64,000 nt of DNA, taken from NCBI GenBank assembly GCA_017432285.1, contig JAFRJM010000006.1:124001-188000 (forward strand), given 5' to 3'. Origin of the DNA: Oscillospiraceae bacterium. GTDB taxonomy: Bacteria; Bacillota; Clostridia; Oscillospirales; Ruminococcaceae. This document shows, piece after piece, positions 50,756 through 59,752 of this stretch. The position numbers and the translations under genes are program-made. Under the pieces are notes generated by a model, which worked only from the letters and a program-made list of their open reading frames with translations, did not search any database and was not told the DNA's origin. Within the stretch, counting starts at the first letter, position 1; each line of letters begins with the position of its first letter.

Positions 50756-52134
50756 TGGATGATAATAAAAGAACGAATACTATAGGTAAGGATTTCTCAA
50801 CGTGGGAACTGATAAAGTTCGTCGCGTCTCCTGTAGTTACCCAGTTTGTTATGTCATTGCTGCAAAATATCGATGACGGTTTGTTTCTTTCTCGGTTTGT
50901 CGGCAAAGAAGCGCTGGCTGCCTTCAACCTTTGTTTCCCGATCTTCATGCTGATCGATGCAGTCGCAATGATGCTCTCATCGATCTCGATATACTGCGCT
51001 ACCAAGATGGGCGAGGGAAGGAACAGTGAAGCGAACAGCGTCTTCACAACTATTACGCTGTGTATGTACGGGATAGGGTCACTTATCACTATATGCATGC
51101 TGTTTGGCCTGAAGCCGCTTATGAATTTCCTTGGAGTGACAGAAACGATCTTTCCTTATGCATGGGATTTCTTTTCCATTTCAAGGTGGTATATTCCGCT
51201 AAATATGGCGTCTTATATCTATTCCAGATTTTATGTAATAGCCGGAAAACCAAAGTATTCCACAGTCACTATGCTTATGACTGCTTTCTGCAACTTCTTT
51301 TTTGACTGGTTGCTTATGGTTAAGCTGCACATGGGAATACGCGGATCTTCTTTAGCGAACTTTATATCAACACTAGCAGTAAACACTTTTGCGCTTGTCT
51401 TTTATAACTCGAAAGAAGCCGAAGTACATTTTGCCAAGCCCGCAAGAAATGTATTATACCTGCTCGCAACCACTGTTAGATACGGTTTCACAGATATGAT
51501 GACATCATTCGCGATCGCGCTGAATTCCCTTGTTTCAAACTATGTTATGCTCGATCTCGGCGGTGAAAGCCTGATCTCAGCCAGTTCTATAGTAAATGGA
51601 GTTCAGTTCTCTTTCTGCAGCGCTTTCTTTGGTCTTATGGGAGCTACTTCTCCGATAGTGAGCTATGCCTACGGAGAAAAGAACAAGGAAAAACTAGTTA
51701 AGGATCTGAAGCAGATCCTGACTATCTCAGCTATGCTTCTTCTTGTGATTATTCTTCTGTTCTATTGCGGAAAAAGCCTTTTCCTGAAGCTCTATCTTTC
51801 GGGTAATGAACCAGAAGAGTACAGGGAGACGATCAAAGAAGGTCTGACGCTGGCTCCGCTATGTTATCCTTTCATGTTCTTCAATATCTATGTTCAGGTC
51901 ATGTTCATGGCTGTGAGCAAAAGCAGACCCGCAACTATCCTGTCTTTCCTTGAGAACATATTGTTCTGCAATGTATCGGTACTTATTTTGCCCAGATTGC
52001 TGGGAGTTACCGGCGTATGGCTTTCCATTACAGCAGCAGAGATAATGACTATTGCTTTTTCATTGTTTTTCATCTGGAAGTACAGAAATGCGTACGGATA
52101 TGGAAAAAGCGGCCTGGCTACAGAACTGGCCTGA
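50755..52134 (+). CDS. MATE family efflux transporter (second)
   Basis: 459 residues, 12 membrane helices. Begins NTIGKDFSTWELIKFVASPVVTQFVMSLLQNIDDGLFLSRFVGKEALAAFNL, a common MATE start, with the second repeat from about 245 (RYGFTDMMTSFAIALNSLVSNYVML). Translationally coupled to MarR. It is not a close copy of the MATE at 12205. Probably a drug or metabolite exporter induced by a ligand of MarR. Confidence 0.85.
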   Translation: MDDNKRTNTIGKDFSTWELIKFVASPVVTQFVMSLLQNIDDGLFLSRFVGKEALAAFNLCFPIFMLIDAVAMMLSSISIYCATKMGEGRNSEANSVFTTITLCMYGIGSLITICMLFGLKPLMNFLGVTETIFPYAWDFFSISRWYIPLNMASYIYSRFYVIAGKPKYSTVTMLMTAFCNFFFDWLLMVKLHMGIRGSSLANFISTLAVNTFALVFYNSKEAEVHFAKPARNVLYLLATTVRYGFTDMMTSFAIALNSLVSNYVMLDLGGESLISASSIVNGVQFSFCSAFFGLMGATSPIVSYAYGEKNKEKLVKDLKQILTISAMLLLVIILLFYCGKSLFLKLYLSGNEPEEYRETIKEGLTLAPLCYPFMFFNIYVQVMFMAVSKSRPATILSFLENILFCNVSVLILPRLLGVTGVWLSITAAEIMTIAFSLFFIWKYRNAYGYGKSGLATELA

Positions 52135-52162
52135 CTATTAGTGGATCGAAGGCAAACAAAAA

Positions 52163-52198
52163 TGGCTATGGTGTTAATAACATCATAGCCAATTTTTT
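52163..52198. terminator. Bidirectional terminator between convergent genes
   Basis: TGGCTATG / CATAGCCA with a 13-nt loop, then ATTTTTT on the plus strand and a UUUUGUUU-like tail on the minus strand. Confidence 0.8.
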
Positions 52199-52207
52199 GT
52201 TGTTAGG

Positions 52208-53026
52208 TCAGATAGCTGACAGAATGCTTATTCCGGCAAGAAGACCGCATATAAGGGAGACAATTCCTACACTGAGGATGATCGGGTTGGCCTTCTTTTC
52301 TCTGATAGCATTCTCGGAAGGAGAGTAATAAAGGTTGATCGTATCGCCTACCTTAAAAGATTCCTTTCTGCTGGAATTCACATTGCAACGGCGCAGAGTG
52401 CTGTTTCCTTTCAGGTCATATTTCACTATCGGATAATATGTGTATTTGGAACCGCCTGAAAATCGGCCCTGCTTAGAGATCTGTCTCTCATATATATCGA
52501 CGATCTCGGAAGATATGGTTTCCAGTCCTTTTTTCTTGAGGAATATGTAATTTGCGATCATGCTGATACCGATGCCTATTAGTATCAGAGAAAGGCATAC
52601 CATAGCGTATATTTCTTTCCCTTGTGTCTGGAATAAAGCCAGTAGGATCAGCAAAGCGCCTCCGATCATTCCTGCCCAGGGATGGAAGAGCCATTCGTGG
52701 AGACCGTTTGTCAGTGTGGGCTCACCTGATACTTTATCAAAATACAGTTCAACTTCCTGGTTGGTGGGATATTCGATAGGAGATTTGACGGTGTGTTTTT
52801 CTTTCTTTCCTGAAGACGGATTTGAAGATTCCACAGTCGTCTCATAGTAGTCAAATACCTGCCTGCCGTATTTGTCGTTTTTGGTCACATGTTTGCTGGA
52901 TCTGACAGTTCCTTTTCTAATAGCATCCGGTTTGCTTGTTCTGAGATACTCGCGAACCTGGCCTGAAGCTACCAAAAAGATCACTACACCAGGGATATAC
53001 ATTAGCAATTGTGAAAAATCAGTCAT
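52208..53026 (-). CDS. DUF3592 domain membrane protein
   Basis: 272 residues. One helix at the N-terminus, a first DUF3592-like domain (TVRSSKHVTKNDKYGRQVFDYYETTV...VELYFDKVSGEPTL), two central helices, a second DUF3592-like domain (EIVDIYERQISKQGRF...YYPIVKYDLKG...GDTINLYYSP) and a last helix. The duplicated domain is notable. Start at 53026 is set by GGAGGAATC; a longer frame would add MYYIIFIFGGI without an RBS. Function is unknown. Confidence 0.75.
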   Translation of the reverse strand: MTDFSQLLMYIPGVVIFLVASGQVREYLRTSKPDAIRKGTVRSSKHVTKNDKYGRQVFDYYETTVESSNPSSGKKEKHTVKSPIEYPTNQEVELYFDKVSGEPTLTNGLHEWLFHPWAGMIGGALLILLALFQTQGKEIYAMVCLSLILIGIGISMIANYIFLKKKGLETISSEIVDIYERQISKQGRFSGGSKYTYYPIVKYDLKGNSTLRRCNVNSSRKESFKVGDTINLYYSPSENAIREKKANPIILSVGIVSLICGLLAGISILSAI

Positions 53027-53086
53027 GATTCCTCCAAAAATGAAAATAATATAGTACAATAAATAAAAGATTTATGAGGTCTGTTC

Positions 53087-53920
53087 ATGCAGGAAAACAG
53101 TAAAAAAGCGCTTTTTCTGGATCTGGACGGCACATTGCTCAATGATGCCAAGGAGGTCCCGGAGAAAAACAGGATAGCGATAGATAAGATGCTCGATAGG
53201 GGACACAGCGTGATCATCACTACTGGGCGTCCGCTTTCCAGTGCTGTTACTCAAGCGGAAAGGCTGAATCTTACCGGTCCGGGATGCTATCTTATAGCAT
53301 ATAACGGCGGGATATTGTATGATACCTCAAACCGAAAGGAAATATTTAAGTCAACTGTACCTTTGACATATGTCAGGACGATTTTCAAAGAAGCTGAGCG
53401 CCGCAATATCCATATTCAGACCTATAATGATACGAAAGTGCTGGTCGAACCTCGATGCGATGACGAGGAGATACGCGTTTACTGCTCAAAAATACTTGTC
53501 GAATATGAAGTGATTCCTGACATTGAATTGCTTGAGGAAGAGCCTGTAAAAATGCTTGCCATAGACCTTCATGATCCGAGCCCGCTTCAAGAGTTCCGCG
53601 AATGGATCGCATCTTGGGCAGGGGATGAGATAGATACTTTCTTCTCATGCGACGAATATATCGAGATCGTCAGAAAAGACCTGAATAAAGGCAATGCATT
53701 GCGTCAGATGGCGCAGCTGCTAGGTGTTCCTGTTGAGAACACGATCGCCGCAGGAGATGCGGCGAATGATACTGCTATGATTAAGATGGCAGGAATCGGC
53801 TGTGCTATGATCAACGGTGCAGATGAAGTAAAAGCAAGTGCAAACTATATTACTGAATTGGACAATAACAATGCAGGTGTTGCAGAAATAATCGACCGTT
53901 TTATCTTGAATTCAGACTAG
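53087..53920 (+). CDS. Cof-type HAD-IIB phosphatase
   Basis: 277 residues. Motif I FLDLDGTLLND, motif II ITTGRP, the C2 cap in the middle, and motif IV GDAANDTAMIKMAG near the C-terminus. Cof enzymes dephosphorylate sugar phosphates, FMN or pyridoxal phosphate. It converges on the DeoR gene with an overlap of 9 bp and no terminator between, so the two messages are antisense to each other at their ends. Confidence 0.88.
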   Translation: MQENSKKALFLDLDGTLLNDAKEVPEKNRIAIDKMLDRGHSVIITTGRPLSSAVTQAERLNLTGPGCYLIAYNGGILYDTSNRKEIFKSTVPLTYVRTIFKEAERRNIHIQTYNDTKVLVEPRCDDEEIRVYCSKILVEYEVIPDIELLEEEPVKMLAIDLHDPSPLQEFREWIASWAGDEIDTFFSCDEYIEIVRKDLNKGNALRQMAQLLGVPVENTIAAGDAANDTAMIKMAGIGCAMINGADEVKASANYITELDNNNAGVAEIIDRFILNSD

Positions 53921-54706
53921 CTGTTCGCGCCTGATCGGGACTACGATGATATCGGTGCCGTTCTGGCGAAGCCTGTCAATGATCACAGGGTCTGCGAGTT
54001 CATCGGTTATCAGTGTGTGTTCGCAGTCATAGGTGCAGCTTCCATAGGAACTGCTCCTGTCCTCTCGAAAATGAAGTTTTGTATGATCCGCCAATATATA
54101 TACATGTTGGCGGGTCTTTGTTATCATGACCTCATTTATGCCTATTTCCGTAGGGATATCGTAAACGAATTCAGCGTCTTCATATACAGCCGCACATCCG
54201 ATGAAAGTCTTGTCTGCAGTTTCTTCCAGGAGGCTTTGCAGCGTGTGTTCACCAATGAGGATGCGTCCGCGCAGGTCACCTCCGGTCATCTGGATCGTGA
54301 CACCGTCCTGATAATCGGCTCCGATACACCACCCGTTGTTTGTGATAACATGGACCTTTTTGTTTCCGACGAATCGCAGCAGATTCAACGCTGTCTGGCT
54401 CCCATTGATGAAAACAGTGTCTCCGTCATTGACAAAAGACGCTGCAAATTCAGAGATGCTGTCACGGCAGCTGTTGACTTCCGCACTGAGTTTTCGTGTG
54501 TTGTAGAAAGCATCGATAGTCGCTGCGCCGCCGTGTGTCCTGTGTAGCAGGCCTTTTCTGGCAAGTAATTGAAGATCACGGCGGACAGTCATCAGAGAGA
54601 TGCCGAACATTTCAGCGATGTCTTCTGAACGGACTTCACCGTTTTCGCGGACATATTTGAGGATGTTCTGGTGCCGAAGATCTACACTTTTTTTGTCTTT
54701 TTTCAT
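53912..54706 (-). CDS. DeoR-family transcriptional regulator, UlaR-like
   Basis: 264 residues. HTH at the N-terminus (VRSEDIAEMFGISLMTVRRDLQLLARKGLLHRTHGGA, about 20-57), then the DeoRC sugar-phosphate sensor domain with DTVFINGSQTALNLLRFV and the C-terminal LADHTKLHF. In E. coli UlaR, also DeoR, represses the ula genes until L-ascorbate 6-phosphate appears. Its place at the end of the EIIABC operon supports this role. The candidate operators are the 20-bp direct repeats at 58434 and 58474. Confidence 0.85.
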   Translation of the reverse strand: MKKDKKSVDLRHQNILKYVRENGEVRSEDIAEMFGISLMTVRRDLQLLARKGLLHRTHGGAATIDAFYNTRKLSAEVNSCRDSISEFAASFVNDGDTVFINGSQTALNLLRFVGNKKVHVITNNGWCIGADYQDGVTIQMTGGDLRGRILIGEHTLQSLLEETADKTFIGCAAVYEDAEFVYDIPTEIGINEVMITKTRQHVYILADHTKLHFREDRSSSYGSCTYDCEHTLITDELADPVIIDRLRQNGTDIIVVPIRREQLV

Positions 54707-55467
54707 TGATCTGATTCCTGTGGGTCTGATATTAGTTTCTCAATTATTGAAGGCAACAAGTTGAAATCGGAAAAAGATGGGTAGGAGTCTCCTCCTGTAT
54801 ATACATATTCATTGTGGTCTACTGGAAGGGCAGCACCTTCTTCCAGCTGAGTCTTACCTGGCCGGAACCACAATACCTGAAATCCGGCGTCATCCGCTGC
54901 GACGATATCATGTATTAGGCTGTCGCCGACATAAAGGCAGGAAGAAGGATCATATCCTGCTTTGATTGCACATTTAAGGAATAGATTTTTGTCTGGTTTT
55001 TCACAGTCTGCCTCCTCACTTGATACGATAAAATCGAAATACTGCAGGAGACCGAATCTGGTCAGTTTTTGAAACTGGATATCAGCTGTCATGTTTGTCC
55101 CGATGCCAAGAACGAAGCCAGCATTTTTCAACTGTGCCAAAGCTTTATCAACACCATCAAAAACCCTGGCGGAATCAATAAGTGTATCCCAGTACAGGTT
55201 ATGCATCTCAAGAGCGTAAGGATGAAGGGGAAGACCGTTGGCTTCCAGAACTCTTTGGAAGCGTATCAGTCTGTTGTGGATCGCTGCTTTTTGGCCTATC
55301 TCATTTTGGATCCTGCTGTAAGCAGTTTTGATCCTGGTTCGAGTTTCTGCTTTGTCCCAGCCCAGATTGTCGTATGTATACTTTTCCAGTGCCTTCATAG
55401 CGTCAGCGTTTGCACTGTCATAGTCATAGAGAGTGTTGTCTATATCAAATATTATTGCTTTTATCAT
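54703..55467 (-). CDS. HAD-family phosphatase, YjjG-like
   Basis: 254 residues. Motif I FDIDNTLYDYDSA, motif II GTNMTA, Lys in CEKPDKNLF and motif IV VGDSLIHDIVAADDAG. The cap is C1 type. The ATG at 55467 follows GAAGGACAG; longer frames start in an intergenic hairpin region. It overlaps the DeoR gene by 4 bp (ATGA). Possibly dephosphorylates excess ascorbate 6-phosphate or pathway sugar phosphates. That is inference from position. Confidence 0.82.
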   Translation of the reverse strand: MIKAIIFDIDNTLYDYDSANADAMKALEKYTYDNLGWDKAETRTRIKTAYSRIQNEIGQKAAIHNRLIRFQRVLEANGLPLHPYALEMHNLYWDTLIDSARVFDGVDKALAQLKNAGFVLGIGTNMTADIQFQKLTRFGLLQYFDFIVSSEEADCEKPDKNLFLKCAIKAGYDPSSCLYVGDSLIHDIVAADDAGFQVLWFRPGKTQLEEGAALPVDHNEYVYTGGDSYPSFSDFNLLPSIIEKLISDPQESDQ

Positions 55468-55556
55468 GAAACTGTCCTTCCAGGCAGATAAAGAAGTATT
55501 TAAAAACCGGAACACGCCCAGATTCTGTTCTCTCGGTGCGCTCCGGTCAATAAACA

Positions 55557-55597
55557 TTCCGTTTCGTCTCCTGCGCAGAACACGCAGGAGACCGGAA
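55557..55597 (-). other. Intercistronic stem-loop between EIIB and the HAD gene
   Basis: GTCTCCTGCG / CGCAGGAGAC with an outer TTCCG/CGGAA helix; no U tract on the minus strand. It could lower expression of the HAD-DeoR part relative to the PTS genes. The sequence between it and 55467 holds a further GGAGCG/CGTTCC-like repeat and no ORF. Confidence 0.55.
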
Positions 55598-55638
55598 CAT
55601 CCGCTACGTTATTGCTTATTCAGCATAACAAAGATGGA

Positions 55639-55947
55639 TTAGTCGAGAAGATCTGCTTCCTGAAGAGCTGCTTCGATCTCTTTGTCAGACATGACGTTCT
55701 TCAAAGGAATAATGATCTTTCCGGCTGCAGCGAGTTCTTCAAAGTTCTTTGCGAAGGTGCGTGCGCAGAAGACTAAATCATAGTTACGGGCAGCGCTCTT
55801 GCCTTCGGAGACTGAACAGTGACGGAGTTCAGCAGGTTTAATGTTATACTTCTTCATGACTTTCTTGATTGCATTTTCCATCATGAGGGAAGAACCGGCA
55901 CCATTTGCACAACATGCAAGGATTTTTTTGTTGTCGAGTTTTGCCAT
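55639..55947 (-). CDS. ulaB: PTS ascorbate-type EIIB component
   Basis: 102 residues, EIIB of the ascorbate/lactose-like superfamily. The phosphocysteine loop is ILACCANGAGSSLM, and Cys13 is the likely phospho-acceptor. It passes phosphate from EIIA to the incoming sugar. Order EIIA-EIIC-EIIB on the minus strand; a strong hairpin separates it from EIIC. RBS is GGAGG before the ATG. Confidence 0.88.
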   Translation of the reverse strand: MAKLDNKKILACCANGAGSSLMMENAIKKVMKKYNIKPAELRHCSVSEGKSAARNYDLVFCARTFAKNFEELAAAGKIIIPLKNVMSDKEIEAALQEADLLD

Positions 55948-56008
55948 TTATAAGGCCTCCATAATTGAATATAGAATTTACTGATCCTATCAGTGAGCTA
56001 AATGTAAA

Positions 56009-56038
56009 CGGGATGCCGATGCCAAGACCGGCATCCCG
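56009..56038 (-). other. Intercistronic stem-loop between EIIC and EIIB
   Basis: CGGGATGCCG / CGGCATCCCG, 10-bp perfect stem, 10-nt loop, weak tail TTTACA. Unlikely to be a strict terminator because EIIB is needed with EIIC. Confidence 0.6.
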
Positions 56039-56074
56039 ACACATTATATTGCAAATGAAGAAGGATGAAAAGAA

Positions 56075-57559
56075 TTATGCTTTCTTCTTTTCCTTGTACT
56101 CTACATAAGCATCGTAATCCTCTGTGATGAGGAAGTATCCTTCCGGATCCATGCGGTACTCGATCTGAGGAATTGCGAGAAGGACGATAACGACCAGAGC
56201 AACACCAAAGTATCCGAGGAAGCGCATTGCAACTGTGAACAACGGCCATACTGTATCCCAGTCGAACATTCCGAGATATCCGCCGTAGTCTGCAAGGCCT
56301 ACCCAGCCAGCGATCAGAGCAGATCCGAAGACCTGGATGAGACCGGAGAAGAAGGGGATTACCAAGCAAGCTTTCAGTCCGCCCTTTTCATTGGCAACCA
56401 GACCGATTGTTGCGTTGTCGAAGAAGACAGGAACGAATCCGCAGATGATCAATGTGGGGGAGCCGATAAGGATGAGGGTAAGGATAGCTACTATCTGGCC
56501 TGTAAGTCCGGCGAGGAAGCCGAATGTTACAGCGTTGGAGTCGCCGAAGCCGTAGCAGACAGCGCAGTCAACACCAGGAACAGAAGCCGGGAGGAGCTTG
56601 TCAGCGATTCCCTGGAAGGAAGCTGTAAGCTCAGCAACGAATGTACGGACACCAAGCTGTAGGATTGCAAGATAAACTGCGAACTGCAGGCAGGTATTGA
56701 ATACGTAGAATACGAATGATTCGCTTTCTTTTGTTGCGCCGCTGGCAACGAAGAAGTCTTTGCCGATGATCGACATGATGATTCCGAAGAATACAGTCAT
56801 GAGGATAGCGGTGCAGACCATGTTCTCATTGAAGATTGAGAAGAAACCGGGGAGTTCAAGATCTCCGACTTTCTTGACTTTTCTCTTGCCTTCCTTTTCG
56901 CCGAACAGCTTCTCAGCGAGCCAGGAGCCAAGACGGATACCGAACATCTGCTGGTGAGCGATTGCGAAGCCAGCGCCTTCAGTAAGCTCCTGCATGGGCT
57001 TTACTGTGAGGTTGGATCCGACTGCCCAGTAAGCTCCGAGGATGACAGACATCACTATGAGAAGAGCAACGTTGTTGTCACGGAGTGCGGGGAGAGCGAA
57101 CAGGATGAGCCAATAGGCTGTAGCAGCCTGCTGAACCTGAACGTGGCCCGTTGTGAACAGAGTGCGGCATTTTGTGATTTTGTTGAAACGGACGAGTAGG
57201 ATGTTAACGATGAAAGCGATGAGCAACAGGGTCATGACCTGTGCGAATCCCTTTCCGAAGGTCTCCTCAACACCTGCGGTAACTGCGTTCTGGCCATAAT
57301 ACGGGTCGATAACGCATGCTGTAAGGTTGAAGCGATCCTTCAGACCGGCAAGGATCGGACGGAAGTTGCTGGTCAAGCCGCCGGAACCGACGTTCAAGAT
57401 CAACATGCCGATGATCGCCTTAAGTGTGCCGGCCAGTGTGTCATACCATTTTTTACCCATAAGGCAATAACCTACGAGGGTAAGGAAGCCGACCATGTAC
57501 GGAGCTTTCTGCAAAATGTAGGTTGCAAAAAAGTTCCAAATCGCGCTAAGAATCTGCAT
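56075..57559 (-). CDS. ulaA: PTS ascorbate transporter EIIC (SgaT/UlaA family)
   Basis: 494 residues, about 11 membrane helices. Family motifs are LVGYCLMGKKWYDTLAGTLKAIIGMLILNVGSGGL at the N-terminus, AVTAGVEETFGKGFAQVM, and the second half with GVDCAVCYGFGDSNAVTFGFLAG and FFDNATIGLVANEKGGLKACL. It forms the membrane channel for L-ascorbate and delivers L-ascorbate 6-phosphate with EIIAB. Preceded by AGGAG with a 7-nt gap. It lies between EIIA (91 bp upstream) and EIIB. Confidence 0.93.
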   Translation of the reverse strand: MQILSAIWNFFATYILQKAPYMVGFLTLVGYCLMGKKWYDTLAGTLKAIIGMLILNVGSGGLTSNFRPILAGLKDRFNLTACVIDPYYGQNAVTAGVEETFGKGFAQVMTLLLIAFIVNILLVRFNKITKCRTLFTTGHVQVQQAATAYWLILFALPALRDNNVALLIVMSVILGAYWAVGSNLTVKPMQELTEGAGFAIAHQQMFGIRLGSWLAEKLFGEKEGKRKVKKVGDLELPGFFSIFNENMVCTAILMTVFFGIIMSIIGKDFFVASGATKESESFVFYVFNTCLQFAVYLAILQLGVRTFVAELTASFQGIADKLLPASVPGVDCAVCYGFGDSNAVTFGFLAGLTGQIVAILTLILIGSPTLIICGFVPVFFDNATIGLVANEKGGLKACLVIPFFSGLIQVFGSALIAGWVGLADYGGYLGMFDWDTVWPLFTVAMRFLGYFGVALVVIVLLAIPQIEYRMDPEGYFLITEDYDAYVEYKEKKKA

Positions 57560-57649
57560 ACTTTTTCTCCTTTATTAATTCCTTTTTTAAATAATATGAA
57601 TTGTCCGAAATCTCTTTATTCGGATTATTCCGGTTTAGTGATGTGAAGA

Positions 57650-58132
57650 TCAGTCCTCTTCACATGGAAAGTTCTCTTCAGCAGCCAAAATGTCTTCAGG
57701 TGTTCTTGCTGCCTGAAGGGCATCCAGAAGATCATCATTAACAAAGATCTGAGAGAGCTGCATTATGTTTTCTGTGTGTTCATCAGGGTTAGTGGAAGAG
57801 AGAGTGAAGAACAAATTGGCTTCCTTCTTCTCACCGTCTTCATCATAACCGAAATCGATCAGTTTATCAGTGACCATAAAACCGATCCCGGTTTTATAAG
57901 CGCCTTCTGCATTCTCAGTGGTGTGAGGCATAGCCACATTGTGGTCAAATACGACATAAGGACCGTACTTCTCAATGCAAGCTACGATCTGTTTATAGTA
58001 GTCCTCACTTACAGTGCCATCTTCTACAAGCGGTTCAGCACTCAAGCGTACTGCTTCCTGCCATGTAATACCTTCGCCATCGATGAAACGATAATGCTTC
58101 TTCTCTACAATATCTTTGAATAATCCAGCCAT
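57650..58132 (-). CDS. ulaC: PTS EIIA component, ascorbate/mannitol-fructose type
   Basis: 160 residues, EIIA-2 fold. The phospho-accepting His is in DHNVAMPHTTENAEGA (about residue 90). The ATG at 58132 is chosen since GGAGG lies 7 nt upstream; the ATG nine bases earlier directly abuts GGAGG. First gene of the minus-strand operon, which diverges from ulaG. It would receive phosphate from HPr. Confidence 0.88.
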   Translation of the reverse strand: MAGLFKDIVEKKHYRFIDGEGITWQEAVRLSAEPLVEDGTVSEDYYKQIVACIEKYGPYVVFDHNVAMPHTTENAEGAYKTGIGFMVTDKLIDFGYDEDGEKKEANLFFTLSSTNPDEHTENIMQLSQIFVNDDLLDALQAARTPEDILAAEENFPCEED

Positions 58133-58562
58133 ATGTTTCATCCTCCTTTCGAAGTAATACTACTTTATAAAAGAACAAAAAGCAACAACAATATGTTTGA
58201 TTTATGTTCGTATTGTTCATAAAAATAAAAGTTTGTGAAAAACGCACAATCAGCACAAGAAGATGATATGGAAATTGCATATCGTCAGAATATACAGACA
58301 ATGTAGAATATTTTGGTGCAAATACACGAAAAACACATATTTATAAATAAATTACTATGAAATATCACTTTGTTTATTGACCGAAGCATTAAAAAAGCAG
58401 TATTATTACCGTGTAAATGTTCCGGATGATCATATATGATTGTTTTATGATTGGATGTGCGAATGAAATAAATATATGATCGTTATACGATCGTAATGGT
58501 CACTGTAACATTCCAGAAGAAATAGAACGGAATACTAATCAAATAAAGTTTAGGAGGACAAT
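58133..58562. promoter_or_regulatory. Divergent control region of the ascorbate operons
   Basis: 430 bp with no ORF. Plus strand: TTGACC (58377-58382), 18-nt spacer, TATTAT (58401-58406), a good promoter for ulaG. Downstream of it lie two direct repeats of ATATGATyGTTwTAyGATyG. Toward EIIA lies an inverted repeat GATATG-N7-CATATC at 58265-58283 and a repeated GTTCGTATTGTTCAT at 58206-58220, both candidate binding sites. No clear minus-strand -35/-10 pair is evident. Confidence 0.6.
58434..58493 (+). repeat. Pair of 20-bp direct repeats, candidate UlaR operators
   Basis: Copy 1 58434-58453 and copy 2 58474-58493 share ATATGATyGTTwTAyGATyG with 16 of 20 positions equal. Their starts are exactly 40 bp apart, about four helical turns, so they face the same side of the DNA. 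Both lie downstream of the putative ulaG transcription start. Confidence 0.55.
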
Positions 58563-59666
58563 ATGAGCAAAATCAGTGAGATGACAAGAGAAAAGTGGGT
58601 CATGAGCACTTTCCCGGAGTGGGGTACATGGCTTACTGAAGAGATCGAGAACTGGGATGTCAAGCCTGGCACTGTGGCTATGTGGTGGCTTGGATGTGTT
58701 GGTATGTGGTTTAAGACACCTGGCGGCGCGAATATCACAGTCGACCTCTGGGCAGGAAATGGCAAGCGCACACATGGTGACGGCAAGATGAAGGTCGGCC
58801 ATCAGATGGCAAATATGGCAGGAGTACGTGCCATGCAGCCTAACCTCAGAAACGTTCCTTTCGTTATCGATCCTTTCATGATCAATCATCTGGACGCTGT
58901 TCTGGCTACACACTATCATCAGGACCACATGAGTGCAGAGCTTGCAGCTCATGTTGTCAACAGCGGTATGACAACTACTGACGAGAACGGAAATGAGATC
59001 CCTGTTCCGTTCATCGGAGCTCAGAAATGCGTTGACTACTGGGTGAGCTGGGGCGTTCCGGAAGACAGATGCATCGTTGTTAAACCCGGTGATGTTATCA
59101 AGATCAAAGACCTTGAAATAGTGGCAGTAGATTCCTTTGACCGCACATGTATCGTTACTACAGATTCCACCGGTCCGGATCGCGAGGATCTCGCCGGTAA
59201 ATGCCCGACTGATATGGATGAGAAAGCCGTCAACTACATCATTAAGACACCTGGCGGAAACATCTATCACAGCGGTGACTCACATTATTCCATCTATTTT
59301 GCCAAACACGGCAAGGATTACGACATCGATGTAGCTACAGCTGCATTTGGTCTCAACCCGGTAGGAATTCAGGACAAGATGGAGACAACAGATGTTCTGA
59401 GGATGGCTGAAGCCCTTAACTGCAAGGTCGTCATCCCGATCCATCATGATGTTTGGACAAACTTCCAGGCAGATGTGAATGAGATCAAGGTCCTTTGGGA
59501 GATGAGAAAGGACAGACTGGATTACAAGTTCCATCCGTTCTTCTGGGAAGTCGGCGGACACTATGTGTATCCTGATGATAAAGACCGCATGGCTTATCAT
59601 CATGACAGGGGCTTCCACGATTGCTTCGAGTATGAGCCCAATGTTCCTTATCGCAGTGTTCTCTAA
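58563..59666 (+). CDS. ulaG: L-ascorbate-6-phosphate lactonase UlaG
   Basis: 367 residues, metallo-beta-lactamase fold. The metal motif is [10 protein letters not shown] (about 118-127), with further His in [11 protein letters not shown] and PIHHDVW. It opens L-ascorbate 6-phosphate to 3-keto-L-gulonate 6-phosphate. Size and the N-terminal [15 protein letters not shown] region agree with UlaG. First gene of the plus-strand operon, RBS TTAGGAGG. A U-free stem-loop follows, so ulaG may be expressed above the later genes. Confidence 0.93.
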   Translation: MSKISEMTREKWVMSTFPEWGTWLTEEIENWDVKPGTVAMWWLGCVGMWFKTPGGANITVDLWAGNGKRTHGDGKMKVGHQMANMAGVRAMQPNLRNVPFVIDPFMINHLDAVLATHYHQDHMSAELAAHVVNSGMTTTDENGNEIPVPFIGAQKCVDYWVSWGVPEDRCIVVKPGDVIKIKDLEIVAVDSFDRTCIVTTDSTGPDREDLAGKCPTDMDEKAVNYIIKTPGGNIYHSGDSHYSIYFAKHGKDYDIDVATAAFGLNPVGIQDKMETTDVLRMAEALNCKVVIPIHHDVWTNFQADVNEIKVLWEMRKDRLDYKFHPFFWEVGGHYVYPDDKDRMAYHHDRGFHDCFEYEPNVPYRSVL

Positions 59667-59697
59667 AAAACTTATAAAAATATATAATTGAATAAAA

Positions 59698-59733
59698 GCT
59701 GCATCGGTCGGAAAAATGTCTGACCGATGTAGC
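59698..59733 (+). other. Intercistronic stem-loop after ulaG
   Basis: GCTGCATCGGTC / GACCGATGTAGC, 12 bp with one G-U pair, 12-nt loop, no U tract. Confidence 0.6.
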
Positions 59734-59752
59734 GGCATGGAAAGGGATAAGA

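Noticed and set aside
58206..58220. GTTCGTATTGTTCAT as the main UlaR site
   Set aside because: It resembles generic DeoR boxes but is a single short copy; the 20-bp repeats at 58434 and 58474 are a stronger candidate. Kept only as a mention.
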